DNA of 40,829 nt, taken from assembly GCA_913058295.1 (NCBI GenBank), contig CAJXRD010000030.1, forward strand, positions 1 through 40,829, given 5' to 3'. The position numbers were made by a program, and so were the translations under genes. The notes under the pieces were generated by a model. The model saw nothing but the letters and a program-made list of their open reading frames with translations, ran no database searches and was not told the origin of the DNA. Shown here piece by piece: positions 15,488 through 24,603 of this stretch (the stretch's first letter is position 1; each line of letters opens with the position of its first letter). The DNA comes from an uncultured Flavobacteriales bacterium (lineage in GTDB: Bacteria > Bacteroidota > Bacteroidia > Flavobacteriales > Flavobacteriaceae).

Positions 15488-17251
15488 TTAAATAGCTTCT
15501 TTTTCTAAAAACTGAACTTCGTAAAGGTTTTTATAATATCCATTTTCTTTTTCAAGAAGTTCTTTATGAGATCCCATTTCAACTACTTTACCTGCATCCA
15601 TTACAATTATCTTATCTGCATTTTTCACAGTCGCTAATCTATGTGCAATAACAATTGAGGTACGTCCCTTAGTTATTTTTTCAGTAGCAGTTTGAATCAT
15701 TTCTTCTGAATAAGAATCTACGGAGGAAGTCGCTTCATCTAAAATTAATATACTTGGATTGCTAACATAAGCACGTAAAAAGGCTAATAATTGTCGTTGC
15801 CCTGAAGATAACATGACTCCTCTTTCTTTTACATTATAATGATAGCCATTAGGCAAGGAGCTGATAAATTTATGAACTCCTATTTCTTTAGCTGCTGTTA
15901 TAACCTGTTCTTCAGAAATATTGGGATTGTTTAGTGTAATGTTATTTAATATAGAATCCGCAAACAAAAACACATCCTGAAGCACAACTGCAATATGGCT
16001 TCGTAAAGACTTTAACGTATAGTCATTAATGTTTGATCCATCTATATTGATTTCACCACTGTTAATTTCATAAAAACGAGATAATAAATTAATAATAGTC
16101 GATTTCCCCGCACCTGTAGCACCTACTATTGCAACGGTTTCTCCTGGCAGTACTGCAAAGGAGATTCCTTTTATTATTTCTTCACCTTCAATATAACTAA
16201 ACCGTACATTATTAAAATCAATCAATCCATTGGTATGCGATAATAATTTTGTCCCAGAATCGTCAATATGAGACTTGGTATCTAAGATATCAAATACTCT
16301 TCGTGCAGCAACCATTCCCATTTGAAGTGTATTAAACTTATCGGCAATTTGCCTTAAAGGTCTAAACAACATTTGTGACAATATTATAAACGAGGTGATA
16401 ATACCAAGAGTGATATCTCCTCCAGCAATAACATTTAGTCCTCCATACCATACCACAAATCCAATAGCTATAGAGGAAGCAATTTCTGCAATTGGAAAAA
16501 ATATCGAATTATACCAAACCGTTTTTATCCATGCCTTTTTATGCTTTTGGTTTATCTCTTTAAACTGTTTGTACTCTGTTTCTTCTCGAGTAAAAATTTG
16601 TACGATTTTCATTCCCGTAATACGTTCTTGTACAAAAGAGTTTAAATTGGACACCTGATTTCTTACATCTTCAAACGCAACTTTCATTGCCTTCTGAAAA
16701 ACTCTTGTCGCATATAAAATAATTGGTAAAATTGTCAATACAATTAATGCCAATTGCCAACTTTTATAAAACATAAAACCAACAATAACTAGCATTTTTA
16801 AAAGGTCACTAATTATCATAAACAATCCCTGACTAAAAATACTCGATATTGTTTCTATATCATTTACTGCACGCGTTGTTAACTTCCCAACAGCACTGGT
16901 ATCGTAATATTTTAGTTTAAAACTCAACATCAATTCAAAGAGATTTACACGAATATCTCTAATTACATTTTGCCCCAACCAATTTGCAAAATAAATAAAG
17001 GTAAGATTCAATAGGGTTTCAATAAAAATTAAAGCCACCATTAAGCTGATATAAAAAACTAAGTTTTCATTATCTTTTGGAACTATGGATTCATCTATGG
17101 TAATTTGTAAAAGCTCTGGCTGAACCACCCCTAAAATAGACATGGCTATGGCAGCAAACGCCACATAATAAAAGGTTAGACGATAAGCATTAGTGTAACC
17201 TAATAACCGTCTAAATAAACTAAAATCGAATGCCTTACCAGATTCTGCCAT
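15488..17251 (-). CDS. ABC exporter, MsbA/MdlB-like (fused membrane and ATPase domains)
   Basis: The 587-residue half-transporter has six membrane helices (about 20-320, ABC_membrane) and a C-terminal nucleotide-binding domain: Walker A GATGAGKST, signature LSSGQRQLL, Walker B ILILDEATSSVD and the switch His in IVIAHRLATV. It should act as a homo- or heterodimer exporting a lipid or hydrophobic compound across the inner membrane. MsbA-like lipid-A flipping is possible, but the substrate cannot be read from the sequence. It lies 33 bases downstream of truA on the same strand, so the two are probably co-transcribed. Confidence 0.92.
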   Translation of the reverse strand: MAESGKAFDFSLFRRLLGYTNAYRLTFYYVAFAAIAMSILGVVQPELLQITIDESIVPKDNENLVFYISLMVALIFIETLLNLTFIYFANWLGQNVIRDIRVNLFELMLSFKLKYYDTSAVGKLTTRAVNDIETISSIFSQGLFMIISDLLKMLVIVGFMFYKSWQLALIVLTILPIILYATRVFQKAMKVAFEDVRNQVSNLNSFVQERITGMKIVQIFTREETEYKQFKEINQKHKKAWIKTVWYNSIFFPIAEIASSIAIGFVVWYGGLNVIAGGDITLGIITSFIILSQMLFRPLRQIADKFNTLQMGMVAARRVFDILDTKSHIDDSGTKLLSHTNGLIDFNNVRFSYIEGEEIIKGISFAVLPGETVAIVGATGAGKSTIINLLSRFYEINSGEINIDGSNINDYTLKSLRSHIAVVLQDVFLFADSILNNITLNNPNISEEQVITAAKEIGVHKFISSLPNGYHYNVKERGVMLSSGQRQLLAFLRAYVSNPSILILDEATSSVDSYSEEMIQTATEKITKGRTSIVIAHRLATVKNADKIIVMDAGKVVEMGSHKELLEKENGYYKNLYEVQFLEKEAI

Positions 17252-17284
17252 AATTCATTCCTTTATTAAGAGGAATACTGTTGA

Positions 17285-18028
17285 TTAATATTTTATATTT
17301 TCTGAATATATAACCTTAGTTAAATAAAGTCCTTTTGCTGGAGCTGATGTCCCAGCCTTGCTCCTATTCTTACTTTTTATAATTTTATGAAATTCCCCTA
17401 AACTAGTTTTCTCAAAACCAACATCCAAAAGAGTTCCTACAATTGCTCTTACCATATTTCGCAAAAACCGATCTGCTGAAATTGTAAAAATCAATTCCGA
17501 TTCTTTAAGTTCCCAAAATGCTTTTTCAATCTTACAATTATACGTTTTTACATCGGTTTTAGATCTCGAAAAGCATTGAAAATTCTTATAGTTCAATAGC
17601 TCTTTTGCCGCACTATTCATTAAATCTATATTCGGTATATAATGAATTAGATGTGCAAAATCTTCAGAAAAAGGGCTCTTTATAAGGGTGATTTTATATT
17701 CGTATTCTCTTTCTAAAGCATTAAATCTAGCATGGGCATTTTCCTTTACTCTAAATATGCTTTGTACAGTAATATCCTTCGGAAGCAAAGAGTTAAATTT
17801 AAACCTTAGTTCCCTAAGCTCTTTAATCTCATCGAAATCAAAATGAGCAAACAATTGCTTTGCATGCACACCTGCGTCTGTTCTTCCTGCACCTGTAACT
17901 TTAATTTCTTTCCGAAGAATAGTAGACATCGTTTTTTCTAAGACTTCCTGTACACTAATAGCCTCAGGTTGCGTTTGCCAACCATGGTAGTTTTTTCCCT
18001 TATAAGCTATCTCTATAAAATATCGCAA
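17285..18028 (-). CDS. truA: tRNA pseudouridine(38-40) synthase
   Basis: The 247-residue protein starts MRYFIEIAYKGKNYHGWQTQ and has the catalytic Asp51 in GAGRTDAGVHA, the RxYxY-like EREYEYKI and FLRNMVRAIVGTL, all diagnostic for TruA. It isomerises uridines 38-40 in tRNA anticodon stems. The start is TTG at 18028; no ATG is available before the first conserved strand. An exact -7 box lies at 18083-18090. Confidence 0.95.
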   Translation of the reverse strand: MRYFIEIAYKGKNYHGWQTQPEAISVQEVLEKTMSTILRKEIKVTGAGRTDAGVHAKQLFAHFDFDEIKELRELRFKFNSLLPKDITVQSIFRVKENAHARFNALEREYEYKITLIKSPFSEDFAHLIHYIPNIDLMNSAAKELLNYKNFQCFSRSKTDVKTYNCKIEKAFWELKESELIFTISADRFLRNMVRAIVGTLLDVGFEKTSLGEFHKIIKSKNRSKAGTSAPAKGLYLTKVIYSENIKY

Positions 18029-18082
18029 AGAATCTTGTATTTTTGACCTTGCAAAACATCATTTGATGTCAATTGCAAATGT

Positions 18083-18090
18083 CAAAGATA
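18083..18090 (-). promoter_or_regulatory. -7 box of the truA promoter
   Basis: Minus-strand TATCTTTG matches TAnnTTTG exactly and lies 54 bases before the truA TTG start. No convincing -33 TTTG is visible; a TTAG lies 17 bases upstream. Confidence 0.5.
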
Positions 18091-18118
18091 CATAAAGTGA
18101 AAAGCATCTAAGGAAAAG

Positions 18119-18147
18119 TTTGCTTTCTCTTAACATTATTATATTTC
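18119..18147 (+). promoter_or_regulatory. Promoter of the YfcE-like gene
   Basis: -33 TTTG (18119-18122), 17-base spacer, -7 TATATTTC (18140-18147, one mismatch to TAnnTTTG). It would give a very short leader before ATG 18156. Confidence 0.45.
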
Positions 18148-18155
18148 CTAAATTA

Positions 18156-18647
18156 ATGAAGAAAATTCTTCTACTTTCAGATACCCATAGTCATATAGAC
18201 GATACCATATTAAAATACATTAAGCAAGCCGATGAAGTTTGGCATGCAGGGGATATTGGCGATTTAGCCGTAACCGATACCATAAAAAAGATAAAGCCAC
18301 TTAGAGCAGTTTATGGCAATATCGACAATGCAGAAGCTCGAGGAGAATTTCCATTAAACAACCGTTTTATGTGTGAAGAGGTGGACGTTTGGATTACTCA
18401 TATTGGAGGTTACCCAGGAAGATACAATCCAGCAATTCGAAATAATATTCAGAATAACCCACCACAATTATTTATCACTGGGCATTCTCATATTTTAAAA
18501 GTAATGAACGATAAAAAGTTAGGGCTGTTACATATGAATCCTGGTGCTATTGGAAAATCTGGATTTCATAAAGTAAGGACCATGTTACGATTTGAAATTA
18601 ATAAAAACAAAATTGAAAATTTAGAGGTGGTTGAAATTGAAAGGTAA
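18156..18647 (+). CDS. Metallophosphoesterase, YfcE/MJ0936 type
   Basis: The 163-residue protein starts at ATG 18156 with MKKILLLSDTHSHID; an in-frame TTG 12 codons earlier is unlikely because it would add residues before the first core strand and overlap the promoter. The calcineurin-like metal ligands are all present: D and H in SDTHSH, GD in WHAGDIGD, GN..D in VYGNIDN, H in WITHIGGYPG, and GHSH in LFITGHSHIL. Small members of this family hydrolyse phosphodiesters, probably in the cytoplasm; the physiological substrate is unknown. It points away from truA, and a hairpin follows 17 bases after the stop. Confidence 0.92.
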   Translation: MKKILLLSDTHSHIDDTILKYIKQADEVWHAGDIGDLAVTDTIKKIKPLRAVYGNIDNAEARGEFPLNNRFMCEEVDVWITHIGGYPGRYNPAIRNNIQNNPPQLFITGHSHILKVMNDKKLGLLHMNPGAIGKSGFHKVRTMLRFEINKNKIENLEVVEIER

Positions 18648-18664
18648 TTTATCAAAAAACAAAA

Positions 18665-18692
18665 ACCCTAAAAGATGGCATTCTTTTAGGGT
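18665..18692 (-). terminator. Intrinsic terminator of the DUF4293 gene
   Basis: ACCCTAAAAGA (18665-18675) pairs with TCTTTTAGGGT (18682-18692) around a 6-base loop. On the minus strand the stem is followed by TTTTGTTTTTTG, so it serves the DUF4293 transcript; the plus side lacks a T-run but the hairpin may also mark the 3' end of the phosphoesterase mRNA. Confidence 0.8.
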
Positions 18693-18720
18693 CTTGCACT
18701 AATATACTAAGATGTACGGT

Positions 18721-19131
18721 TTAGCGTAACCGATCCACAGATTTTACGAGGTCTTCATCCCTTTTTATGGCCTTATTGGCCATGACTAAAAAAACGATAG
18801 AAATGATAGGAAGTAACACCCCAATACCCTTCTCTGAAACCAAAGTCTCTCCGGATAGTGTTAGTGATCTGTATACGAAAACTCCCAGTAATACAAAGTT
18901 TAATATGATGTTTAAACGATTCAATACAAATTGCAATTGCCGTTTATTAAAATTAAATATAGATACTAATGTCAATACAATTGACCCAATAATAAGTCCT
19001 AATATTAAAGGTTCATTTTTGTCAATAATTAGCTCTTTAGCTTCATTCATGATTATTGGAAACCATAAATACAAAGCAGCAATGACTAATGCTGAAATAA
19101 AAAGATAAACTGTTTGTATACGTTGTAACAT
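18721..19131 (-). CDS. DUF4293 four-helix membrane protein
   Basis: The 136-residue protein begins MLQRIQTVYLFISALVIAAL and has four hydrophobic helices (about 5-27, 41-58, 70-87, 101-120) with a charged tail KAIKRDEDLVKSVDRLR. These are the features of DUF4293, a Bacteroidota family of unknown role that commonly lies beside rho, as here. Divergent to rho, it carries its own -7 box (19155-19162) and an intrinsic terminator. Confidence 0.88.
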   Translation of the reverse strand: MLQRIQTVYLFISALVIAALYLWFPIIMNEAKELIIDKNEPLILGLIIGSIVLTLVSIFNFNKRQLQFVLNRLNIILNFVLLGVFVYRSLTLSGETLVSEKGIGVLLPIISIVFLVMANKAIKRDEDLVKSVDRLR

Positions 19132-19154
19132 TAATTTACTCTAAAAGTAGAAAG

Positions 19155-19162
19155 CAAAAATA
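19155..19162 (-). promoter_or_regulatory. -7 box of the DUF4293 promoter
   Basis: Minus-strand TATTTTTG is an exact TAnnTTTG match 23 bases before the ATG. A TTTTG lies 24 bases upstream, slightly beyond the usual spacing. Confidence 0.55.
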
Positions 19163-19226
19163 CAGTTTCTTTTAAAAAAATAAATACAAAAACTAATTTA
19201 TTGTTGTACTATTGCAATATCAATTC

Positions 19227-19249
19227 GTAACCAATTCAATAGAGGTTAC
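19227..19249 (+). other. Small hairpin in the rho leader region
   Basis: GTAACC (19227-19232) pairs with GGTTAC (19244-19249) across 11 bases, in the about 200-base region before rho. Rho genes are often autoregulated through their leaders; whether this stem takes part is unknown. No exact -7 box precedes it; TACTATTG at 19207-19214 is one base off. Confidence 0.3.
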
Positions 19250-19328
19250 TTAGTCTTCGATTAAATTTCAAAAGAAAATACCTTCAAAGCGTATTCAATT
19301 ATATCAAAACAAACTTATAAATTTTTAA

Positions 19329-21083
19329 ATGTTAGAAATTTCAGAATTAAAAGCAAAGAAGCTAGCTGAACTACAGGAAATTGCAAAAATTTCAGGTGTT
19401 CCTAAATTCCGAAGCTTAAAAAAATTAGACTTGGTCTATAAAATTTTAGATCATCAAGCTGCCAACCCAGATGCAGTTAAAGCAGTGGTAAAAGAGGAAA
19501 CACCAAGCCCTTCTCCAATACAAGAAGCTCCAGTAAAAAGAGAAGCTCCAGTAAAAAGAGAACCACAAGCTAAAAGAGAACCTCAAACAAAAAGAGAACC
19601 TCAAACAAAAAGAGAACCACAAGCTAAAAGAGAACCTCAAGCCAAAAGAGAACCTCAAGAAAAAAGAGAGCCTCAAGCTAAAGAAGAAACTCAAGAAAAC
19701 AAGGAACAAAAGACCAATGCTCCTCAACAAAGGGAAAATCGTCCTCGCCAACAAAGAAACGAGAATAGAAATCCAAACAAACCTGCTCAAAAACCCAATC
19801 ACCCACAACAAAAAAAGGGAGAGGAAGCTGAAAAGCAACCAAGGAAAGAACAGAATACAAAACAAAAGCCAGCTCAAGCGAAAAGAGAGAACATCAATCC
19901 TAACCAAAACAGAAGCAAGGACGGCAATAAAGACACTCGAAATCGCTACCGTCAACCAGACTATGAATTTGATGCAATCATAGAAAGTGAAGGTGTATTA
20001 GATATAATGATGGATGGCTATGGTTTTTTACGATCTAGCGATTATAATTATTTGTCATCGCCAGATGATATTTATGTATCACAATCACAAATTAGATTAT
20101 TTGGTTTAAAAACTGGAGATACCGTCTTAGGCCAAGTTAGACCTCCAAAGGAAGGTGAAAAGTATTTCCCTTTAATTAAGGTGAATAAAATTAATGGACA
20201 AAGCCCTAATGTTGTAAGAGACAGAATTGCTTTTGAACATTTAACTCCTTTATTTCCAGAAGAAAAATTTAACCTTGCCGATAAACAAGCCAGTATTTCA
20301 ACACGTATTATAGATATGTTTGCTCCTATAGGTAAAGGACAACGTGCAATGATAGTTTCGCAACCAAAAACTGGAAAGACAATGTTATTAAAAGACATTG
20401 CCAATGCTATTGCAGCAAATCATCCAGAGGTTTATCAAATCATACTTTTAATAGACGAACGTCCTGAGGAAGTTACCGATATGCAACGTAATGTTCGTGG
20501 AGAAGTAGTTGCTTCTACTTTTGATAAAGAAGCTACAGAACACGTTCGTATTGCAAATCTAGTTCTTGAGAAAGCCAAACGGTTAGTAGAATGTGGGCAC
20601 GATGTAGTGATTTTATTAGATTCTCTTACTCGTCTTGCTCGTGCATATAATACAGTACAACCAGCTAGTGGTAAAATATTAAGTGGTGGTGTTGATGCTA
20701 ATGCATTACACAAACCTAAACGTTTCTTTGGAGCGGCTAGAAACATTGAAAATGGAGGTTCCTTAAGTATTATTGCAACTGCACTTACTGAAACAGGATC
20801 TAAAATGGATGAAGTTATCTTTGAAGAATTTAAAGGAACTGGTAATATGGAACTACAATTAGAAAGAAAAATTTCTAACCGCAGAATATTCCCAGCCATA
20901 GATCTTACTTCTTCAAGTACACGTAGAGATGACCTTTTATTAGGCGAGAATGTAATACAACGTATGTGGGTATTACGTAAATATCTTGCAGACATGAACC
21001 CTGTAGAAGCTATGGAGTTTATAAATGAGCGCATTAAGAGTTCTAAAAACAACGAAGAGTTTCTTGTTTCCATGAACAGATAA
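19329..21083 (+). CDS. rho: Transcription termination factor Rho with long disordered insertion
   Basis: The 584-residue protein begins with the Rho_N helical domain (about 1-45), followed by about 165 residues rich in K, R, E, P, Q and N, then the RNA-binding cold-shock-like domain (about 212-285) and the RecA-like ATPase. The P-loop SQPKTGKT spans 344-351, Walker B is [10 protein letters not shown], and the Q/R-loop areas follow, ending FLVSMNR as usual. Rho is a hexameric RNA helicase that terminates untranslated transcripts. The insertion makes it well over 150 residues longer than E. coli Rho (419). Long disordered insertions are known in Bacteroidota Rho and have been linked to condensate formation in Bacteroides. 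An intrinsic terminator follows the gene. Confidence 0.97.
   Translation: MLEISELKAKKLAELQEIAKISGVPKFRSLKKLDLVYKILDHQAANPDAVKAVVKEETPSPSPIQEAPVKREAPVKREPQAKREPQTKREPQTKREPQAKREPQAKREPQEKREPQAKEETQENKEQKTNAPQQRENRPRQQRNENRNPNKPAQKPNHPQQKKGEEAEKQPRKEQNTKQKPAQAKRENINPNQNRSKDGNKDTRNRYRQPDYEFDAIIESEGVLDIMMDGYGFLRSSDYNYLSSPDDIYVSQSQIRLFGLKTGDTVLGQVRPPKEGEKYFPLIKVNKINGQSPNVVRDRIAFEHLTPLFPEEKFNLADKQASISTRIIDMFAPIGKGQRAMIVSQPKTGKTMLLKDIANAIAANHPEVYQIILLIDERPEEVTDMQRNVRGEVVASTFDKEATEHVRIANLVLEKAKRLVECGHDVVILLDSLTRLARAYNTVQPASGKILSGGVDANALHKPKRFFGAARNIENGGSLSIIATALTETGSKMDEVIFEEFKGTGNMELQLERKISNRRIFPAIDLTSSSTRRDDLLLGENVIQRMWVLRKYLADMNPVEAMEFINERIKSSKNNEEFLVSMNR
19536..19697 (+). repeat. 18-bp tandem repeat in rho encoding KREPQ(A/T/E) hexapeptides
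   Basis: Codons 76-117 (19554-19679) encode seven consecutive KREPQx units: x = A, T, T, A, A, E, A. A degenerate copy KREAPV precedes (70-75) and KEETQE follows (118-123). The DNA copies differ by a few bases only, so the array is recent enough to vary by slippage between strains. Confidence 0.95.
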
Positions 21084-21107
21084 TATTAGATTATAATTTA
21101 TTATTAA

Positions 21108-21140
21108 AAATCCTGTTGAGTTTTTCAATAGGATTTTTTA
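21108..21140 (+). terminator. Intrinsic terminator downstream of rho
   Basis: A 13-bp stem with one G-T pair (21108-21120 with 21126-21138) and 5-base loop is followed by further T. It lies 24 bases after the rho stop and separates rho from the M14 peptidase gene. Confidence 0.85.
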
Positions 21141-21172
21141 GTATATTAAAGTCCTAAATAAAGTCACACTCT

Positions 21173-22936
21173 ATGAAATACCAATTTAATCTATTTATTA
21201 TTTGTCTTATAATTGGGCTTGTTCTTTTTTCTTCTTGTTCTTCTGAAAAGAAGGAAGTGGCCTATGATTTTACAACTGCCTTTGAATTATCAGATGGCAC
21301 TGAAACTGCAACCTATAATCAAATAATAGAGTTTTACAATCAGCTAGCAGAAAACTATACCTCTGTTGCTATTTATGAAATGGACAAGACAGATTCTGGA
21401 AAACCATTACATCTGGTGACTTTCAATCCAAATCGAAGTTTTGAATATGAATTTTCAGATAATAAAGACAAAAATATTTTACTTATAAATAATGGAATTC
21501 ACCCTGGGGAAAGTGATGGAATAGATGCATCCATGATGCTACTAAGAGATTTAGCGCAGCAAAAAATAGAAGCTCCAAAAAATACAATTATAGCTGTAAT
21601 ACCCATTTATAATATTGGCGGTGCATTAAATAGAAATAATTCAACAAGAACCAATCAAAATGGCCCTAAAGAATATGGCTTTCGAGGAAACTCTCGCAAT
21701 TATGATTTGAACAGAGATTTTATAAAATCTGACACAAAAAACGCAAGAGCCTTTGCGGATATTTTCAGAACTATAAAACCAAACCTTTTTATAGACAATC
21801 ACGTAAGTAATGGTGCAGATTACCAATATACATTAACACATTTATTTACCCAACACAATAAACTGGGAAGGGAATTAGGGGAGTATTTGAATAATTCCTT
21901 TATGACGCAATTAGAAGACTCTCTAAGTCAAAAGAAGTGGGATATCACTCCTTATGTAAATGTTTTTAATAGAACTCCAGAAAGTGGATTTTCACAATTT
22001 TTTGATTCTCCAAGATACTCTACAGGTTATACTTCTCTTTTTAATACATTGGGAATGATGGTGGAAACTCATATGCTAAAACCATACGACAAAAGAGTTA
22101 CAGGAACCTATGAATTAATGAAAAGCTTTATTGCTATTGCAGATAAAGATTCTAAAAAAATCAATGAACTAACCCAAATTGATATTGAAAAGTATAAAGA
22201 AGGAACTAGCTATCCAATATCCTGGAAAATTGATAGCTCACAAAGCTCTACTTTAAATTTTAAAGGATATGAGGGGAAAATGATTCCTAGTGAAATTACT
22301 GGCACAAAAAGACTAAAATATGATAGGAGCAAACCTTTTACTAAAGAAGTAACTTATTATAATTATTTCACACCTTTAAATACCGTAACAATTCCAGAAA
22401 AATACATAATCCCTAAGGGTTGGTGGAACATAAAGGAGTTATTAAAACTGAATGAAATTAAAATAACTTATGCTCCAAAAGACACTTTAATTACTGCAGG
22501 GGTTTATAAAATTAAAAGCTTCGAAACCGTTAAAAATGCATACGAAGGACATTATATGCATTATAAAACCGAAACGGAGTACAAGCAAGAATTAGTACAA
22601 ATTAGAAAAGGAGATTATATAGTAAGCACACAACAGGAAGGCGTGCGTTATATCATGGAAACATTAGAACCTTCCGCCCCAGATTCTTTTTTTAATTGGA
22701 ACTTTTTCGATACTATACTTCAGCAAAAAGAAGGTTTTTCCCCTTATGTATGGGAAGATATGGCTGTTGAGTTTTTAGAAAACAATCCAGAAATAAAAAA
22801 GGAATTCGAAGCTAAAAAATTAGAAGATGCAGAATTTTCAGAAAATTGGTATTTGCAATTGGATTGGATTCACAAACAATCGCCTAATTATGAAAAATCA
22901 CACTTGCGCTATCCTATCATTAGGGTGGGTGGTTAA
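21173..22936 (+). CDS. M14-family zinc carboxypeptidase, lipoprotein
   Basis: The 587-residue protein has a lipoprotein signal (hydrophobic core then LFSSC, Cys22). The M14 catalytic domain (about 40-320) has the zinc ligands H110 and E113 in GIHPGESDG, H210 in FIDNHVSNG, and the catalytic Glu, probably E298 in MMVETHM. The C-terminal 260 residues are strand-rich and unassigned. It would be anchored in the envelope and trim peptides in the periplasm or at the surface, for nutrition or envelope turnover. The last 39 bases overlap the 3' end of the converging Nudix gene. Confidence 0.9.
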   Translation: MKYQFNLFIICLIIGLVLFSSCSSEKKEVAYDFTTAFELSDGTETATYNQIIEFYNQLAENYTSVAIYEMDKTDSGKPLHLVTFNPNRSFEYEFSDNKDKNILLINNGIHPGESDGIDASMMLLRDLAQQKIEAPKNTIIAVIPIYNIGGALNRNNSTRTNQNGPKEYGFRGNSRNYDLNRDFIKSDTKNARAFADIFRTIKPNLFIDNHVSNGADYQYTLTHLFTQHNKLGRELGEYLNNSFMTQLEDSLSQKKWDITPYVNVFNRTPESGFSQFFDSPRYSTGYTSLFNTLGMMVETHMLKPYDKRVTGTYELMKSFIAIADKDSKKINELTQIDIEKYKEGTSYPISWKIDSSQSSTLNFKGYEGKMIPSEITGTKRLKYDRSKPFTKEVTYYNYFTPLNTVTIPEKYIIPKGWWNIKELLKLNEIKITYAPKDTLITAGVYKIKSFETVKNAYEGHYMHYKTETEYKQELVQIRKGDYIVSTQQEGVRYIMETLEPSAPDSFFNWNFFDTILQQKEGFSPYVWEDMAVEFLENNPEIKKEFEAKKLEDAEFSENWYLQLDWIHKQSPNYEKSHLRYPIIRVGG

Positions 22937-23527
22937 ATACTCTTTTGGAAAAAGAAGTTTTACATTTTCATAACTATCATTAAGTGCTTTCTGAGATTTT
23001 TCAAAGTTTTTCCACTTTGCTTTTTTAATATCTTCATTTAACTGAGGCACTAATTCTCCTTTATACTCAGTGTACATTTCGTACCAATATGTGATTTTTA
23101 ATTTAAAAGTATCATTACGTTTAAATACATGATAGGTTTTAGTAATAAAGTTTCTTATTTCAAGATTCTTAACACCTGTTTCCTCTTCAACTTCTCTAAT
23201 AGCTGCATCCTCATGACTCTCCCCTTTTTCTAATCCACCTTTTGGTAAATCCCATTTAGAGTTTCTGTAAATAAAAAGTATTTCCTTTTTATTATTATAA
23301 ACCAAGCCACCAGCAGCTTCTACTACAGGGAGTTTTTTACGAAGAAATTGCTCTAGTTTCTCTTCATTTTTATGGTATAGATTAATATAATGCAATTCCC
23401 CATTTGTAATCTTTTTAATCAATTTCTTAAAATTCACCAACTTCAAGGGTATGGAAGTATATTGACTCCCAATTTTTTTATTAGTTGAGAGAATAATCGG
23501 TATGTCTTTAACAAAAACTTTATACAT
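22898..23527 (-). CDS. Nudix hydrolase
   Basis: The 209-residue protein has a perfect Nudix box GGLEKGESHEDAAIREVEEE followed by TGV, matching GX5EX7REUXEEXGU. The box sits in the middle, after an N-terminal 65-residue segment (MYKVFVKDIPIILSTNKKIG...) without a recognised motif. Nudix enzymes hydrolyse nucleoside diphosphates linked to another moiety (NTPs, Ap4A, sugars, caps); the substrate is not deducible. I start at ATG 23527; an upstream TTG would overlap pyrE. Divergent ATGs of this gene and pyrE are only 7 bases apart, and the 3' end overlaps the M14 gene by 39 bases. Confidence 0.92.
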   Translation of the reverse strand: MYKVFVKDIPIILSTNKKIGSQYTSIPLKLVNFKKLIKKITNGELHYINLYHKNEEKLEQFLRKKLPVVEAAGGLVYNNKKEILFIYRNSKWDLPKGGLEKGESHEDAAIREVEEETGVKNLEIRNFITKTYHVFKRNDTFKLKITYWYEMYTEYKGELVPQLNEDIKKAKWKNFEKSQKALNDSYENVKLLFPKEYLTTHPNDRIAQV

Positions 23528-23530
23528 TTG
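23523..23530 (+). promoter_or_regulatory. -7 box of pyrE, overlapping the nudix start codon
   Basis: TACATTTG is an exact TAnnTTTG box ending 4 bases before the pyrE ATG (23535). The start site would fall at or next to the ATG, giving a leaderless or nearly leaderless mRNA. The box contains the complement of the nudix ATG (23525-23527). No clear -33 element. Confidence 0.5.
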
Positions 23531-23534
23531 CACT

Positions 23535-24176
23535 ATGATTTTAGACAAAGAAACAGCTCAAAAAACTGCTAAATTACTTCTGCAAATTAATGCAATTAAA
23601 TTACAACCACAAAACCCTTTTACATGGGCATCTGGATGGAAGTCTCCAATTTATTGTGACAATCGTATTGTATTATCCTTTCCTGAAGTAAGAAATTATA
23701 TAAAAGAAAACCTTTCCAAACAAATTGAAGAACTCTACGGAAAACCAGATATTATTGCTGGTGTAGCTACAGGAGCAATAGGAATTGGTGCATTAGTTGC
23801 AGATTTTCTAGATCTTCCTTTTTGTTATGTTCGACCTGATGCAAAAAAGCATGGTCGTCAAAATAAAGTGGAAGGTTATTTACAAGAAGGTCAAAATGTT
23901 CTAATTGTAGAAGATTTAATAAGTACTGGAAAAAGTAGTTTGTTAGCTGTAGATGCTATTAGAGAAGCTAATGCTAATGTAATGGGAATGCTTGCAATTT
24001 TCACTTATGGTTTTGATGTTGCGGAAGAAAATTTTGATTCGGCTAATGTTACATTGCACACTTTAAGTAATTATAATAGTCTAATTCAACTTGCTGAAAA
24101 ATCGAATTACATTTCCTCAACCGATGCAAAGCTCCTTTCTAAATGGAGAGAAAGTCCTAACACTTGGTCACAATAA
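23535..24176 (+). CDS. pyrE: Orotate phosphoribosyltransferase
   Basis: The 213-residue enzyme starts MILDKETAQKTAKLLLQINA and shows the OPRT features WASGWKSPIYCDNR, GVATGAIGIGALVAD, the RPDAKKHGRQNKVEG flexible loop, and the PRPP-binding strand VLIVEDLISTGKSS. It adds orotate to PRPP to give OMP in pyrimidine synthesis. An upstream in-frame ATG at 23502 would lengthen the protein by 11 residues but lies before the -7 box, so I prefer 23535. The SRPBCC gene follows 26 bases later. Confidence 0.95.
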   Translation: MILDKETAQKTAKLLLQINAIKLQPQNPFTWASGWKSPIYCDNRIVLSFPEVRNYIKENLSKQIEELYGKPDIIAGVATGAIGIGALVADFLDLPFCYVRPDAKKHGRQNKVEGYLQEGQNVLIVEDLISTGKSSLLAVDAIREANANVMGMLAIFTYGFDVAEENFDSANVTLHTLSNYNSLIQLAEKSNYISSTDAKLLSKWRESPNTWSQ

Positions 24177-24202
24177 AAAATTAACCTTAATTAATATATT
24201 AT

Positions 24203-24595
24203 ATGAACTTAACTAGTAAAAAAGTAACAGTCCAAAAACCTGCATCAGAGCTATGTGATTTTCTTTGCGATGTAAAAAATTTCAAGCAATTAATGCCTGA
24301 AAATATTAGCAAATTTGAGGTTATTAATGAGAGTGCTTTTATTTTCGCCCTTAAGGGAATGCCAGAAATAGCATTAGAAGTAAAGGAAGTTAAGTCTCCA
24401 AATTATATAAAATTAGGTGCTAAAAGTGATAAATTGCCTTTTACTCTTATAGGAAACATTGAAGAGGTAAACGAAAGCTCATCTGAAATTGCATTACAAT
24501 TTGAAGGAGATTTCAATCCAATGATGGCAATGATGATCAAAGGCCCTATCACTAAATTTTTAGAAACACTAGTAAGTAGTTTAGAGAAGAGTTAG
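24203..24595 (+). CDS. SRPBCC/START-like fold protein
   Basis: The 130-residue protein begins MNLTSKKVTVQKPASELCDF and follows the polyketide-cyclase/START strand order: first strand, helix pair with FLCDVKNFKQLMPENI, then strands FEVINESAFIFALKG, IALEVKEVKSPNYIKLGA, FTLIGNIEEVNESSSEIALQ (each within limits) and a long C-terminal helix. Such folds bind hydrophobic ligands or act as chaperone-like domains; the role is not known. In flavobacteria it is usually next to pyrE, as here. It ends 8 bases before the converging birA. Confidence 0.85.
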   Translation: MNLTSKKVTVQKPASELCDFLCDVKNFKQLMPENISKFEVINESAFIFALKGMPEIALEVKEVKSPNYIKLGAKSDKLPFTLIGNIEEVNESSSEIALQFEGDFNPMMAMMIKGPITKFLETLVSSLEKS

Positions 24596-24603
24596 AAATA
24601 TTT

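Noticed and set aside
19446-19955. Long open frame antisense to the Rho repeat region, rich in S/F/L/R
   Set aside because: It is the mirror image of the low-complexity KREPQ array, which keeps several frames open. No start context or family; a shadow of rho.
20435-21073. 212-codon open frame antisense to the Rho ATPase domain
   Set aside because: It lies wholly inside conserved rho sequence, has no recognisable fold, and shows no promoter of its own.
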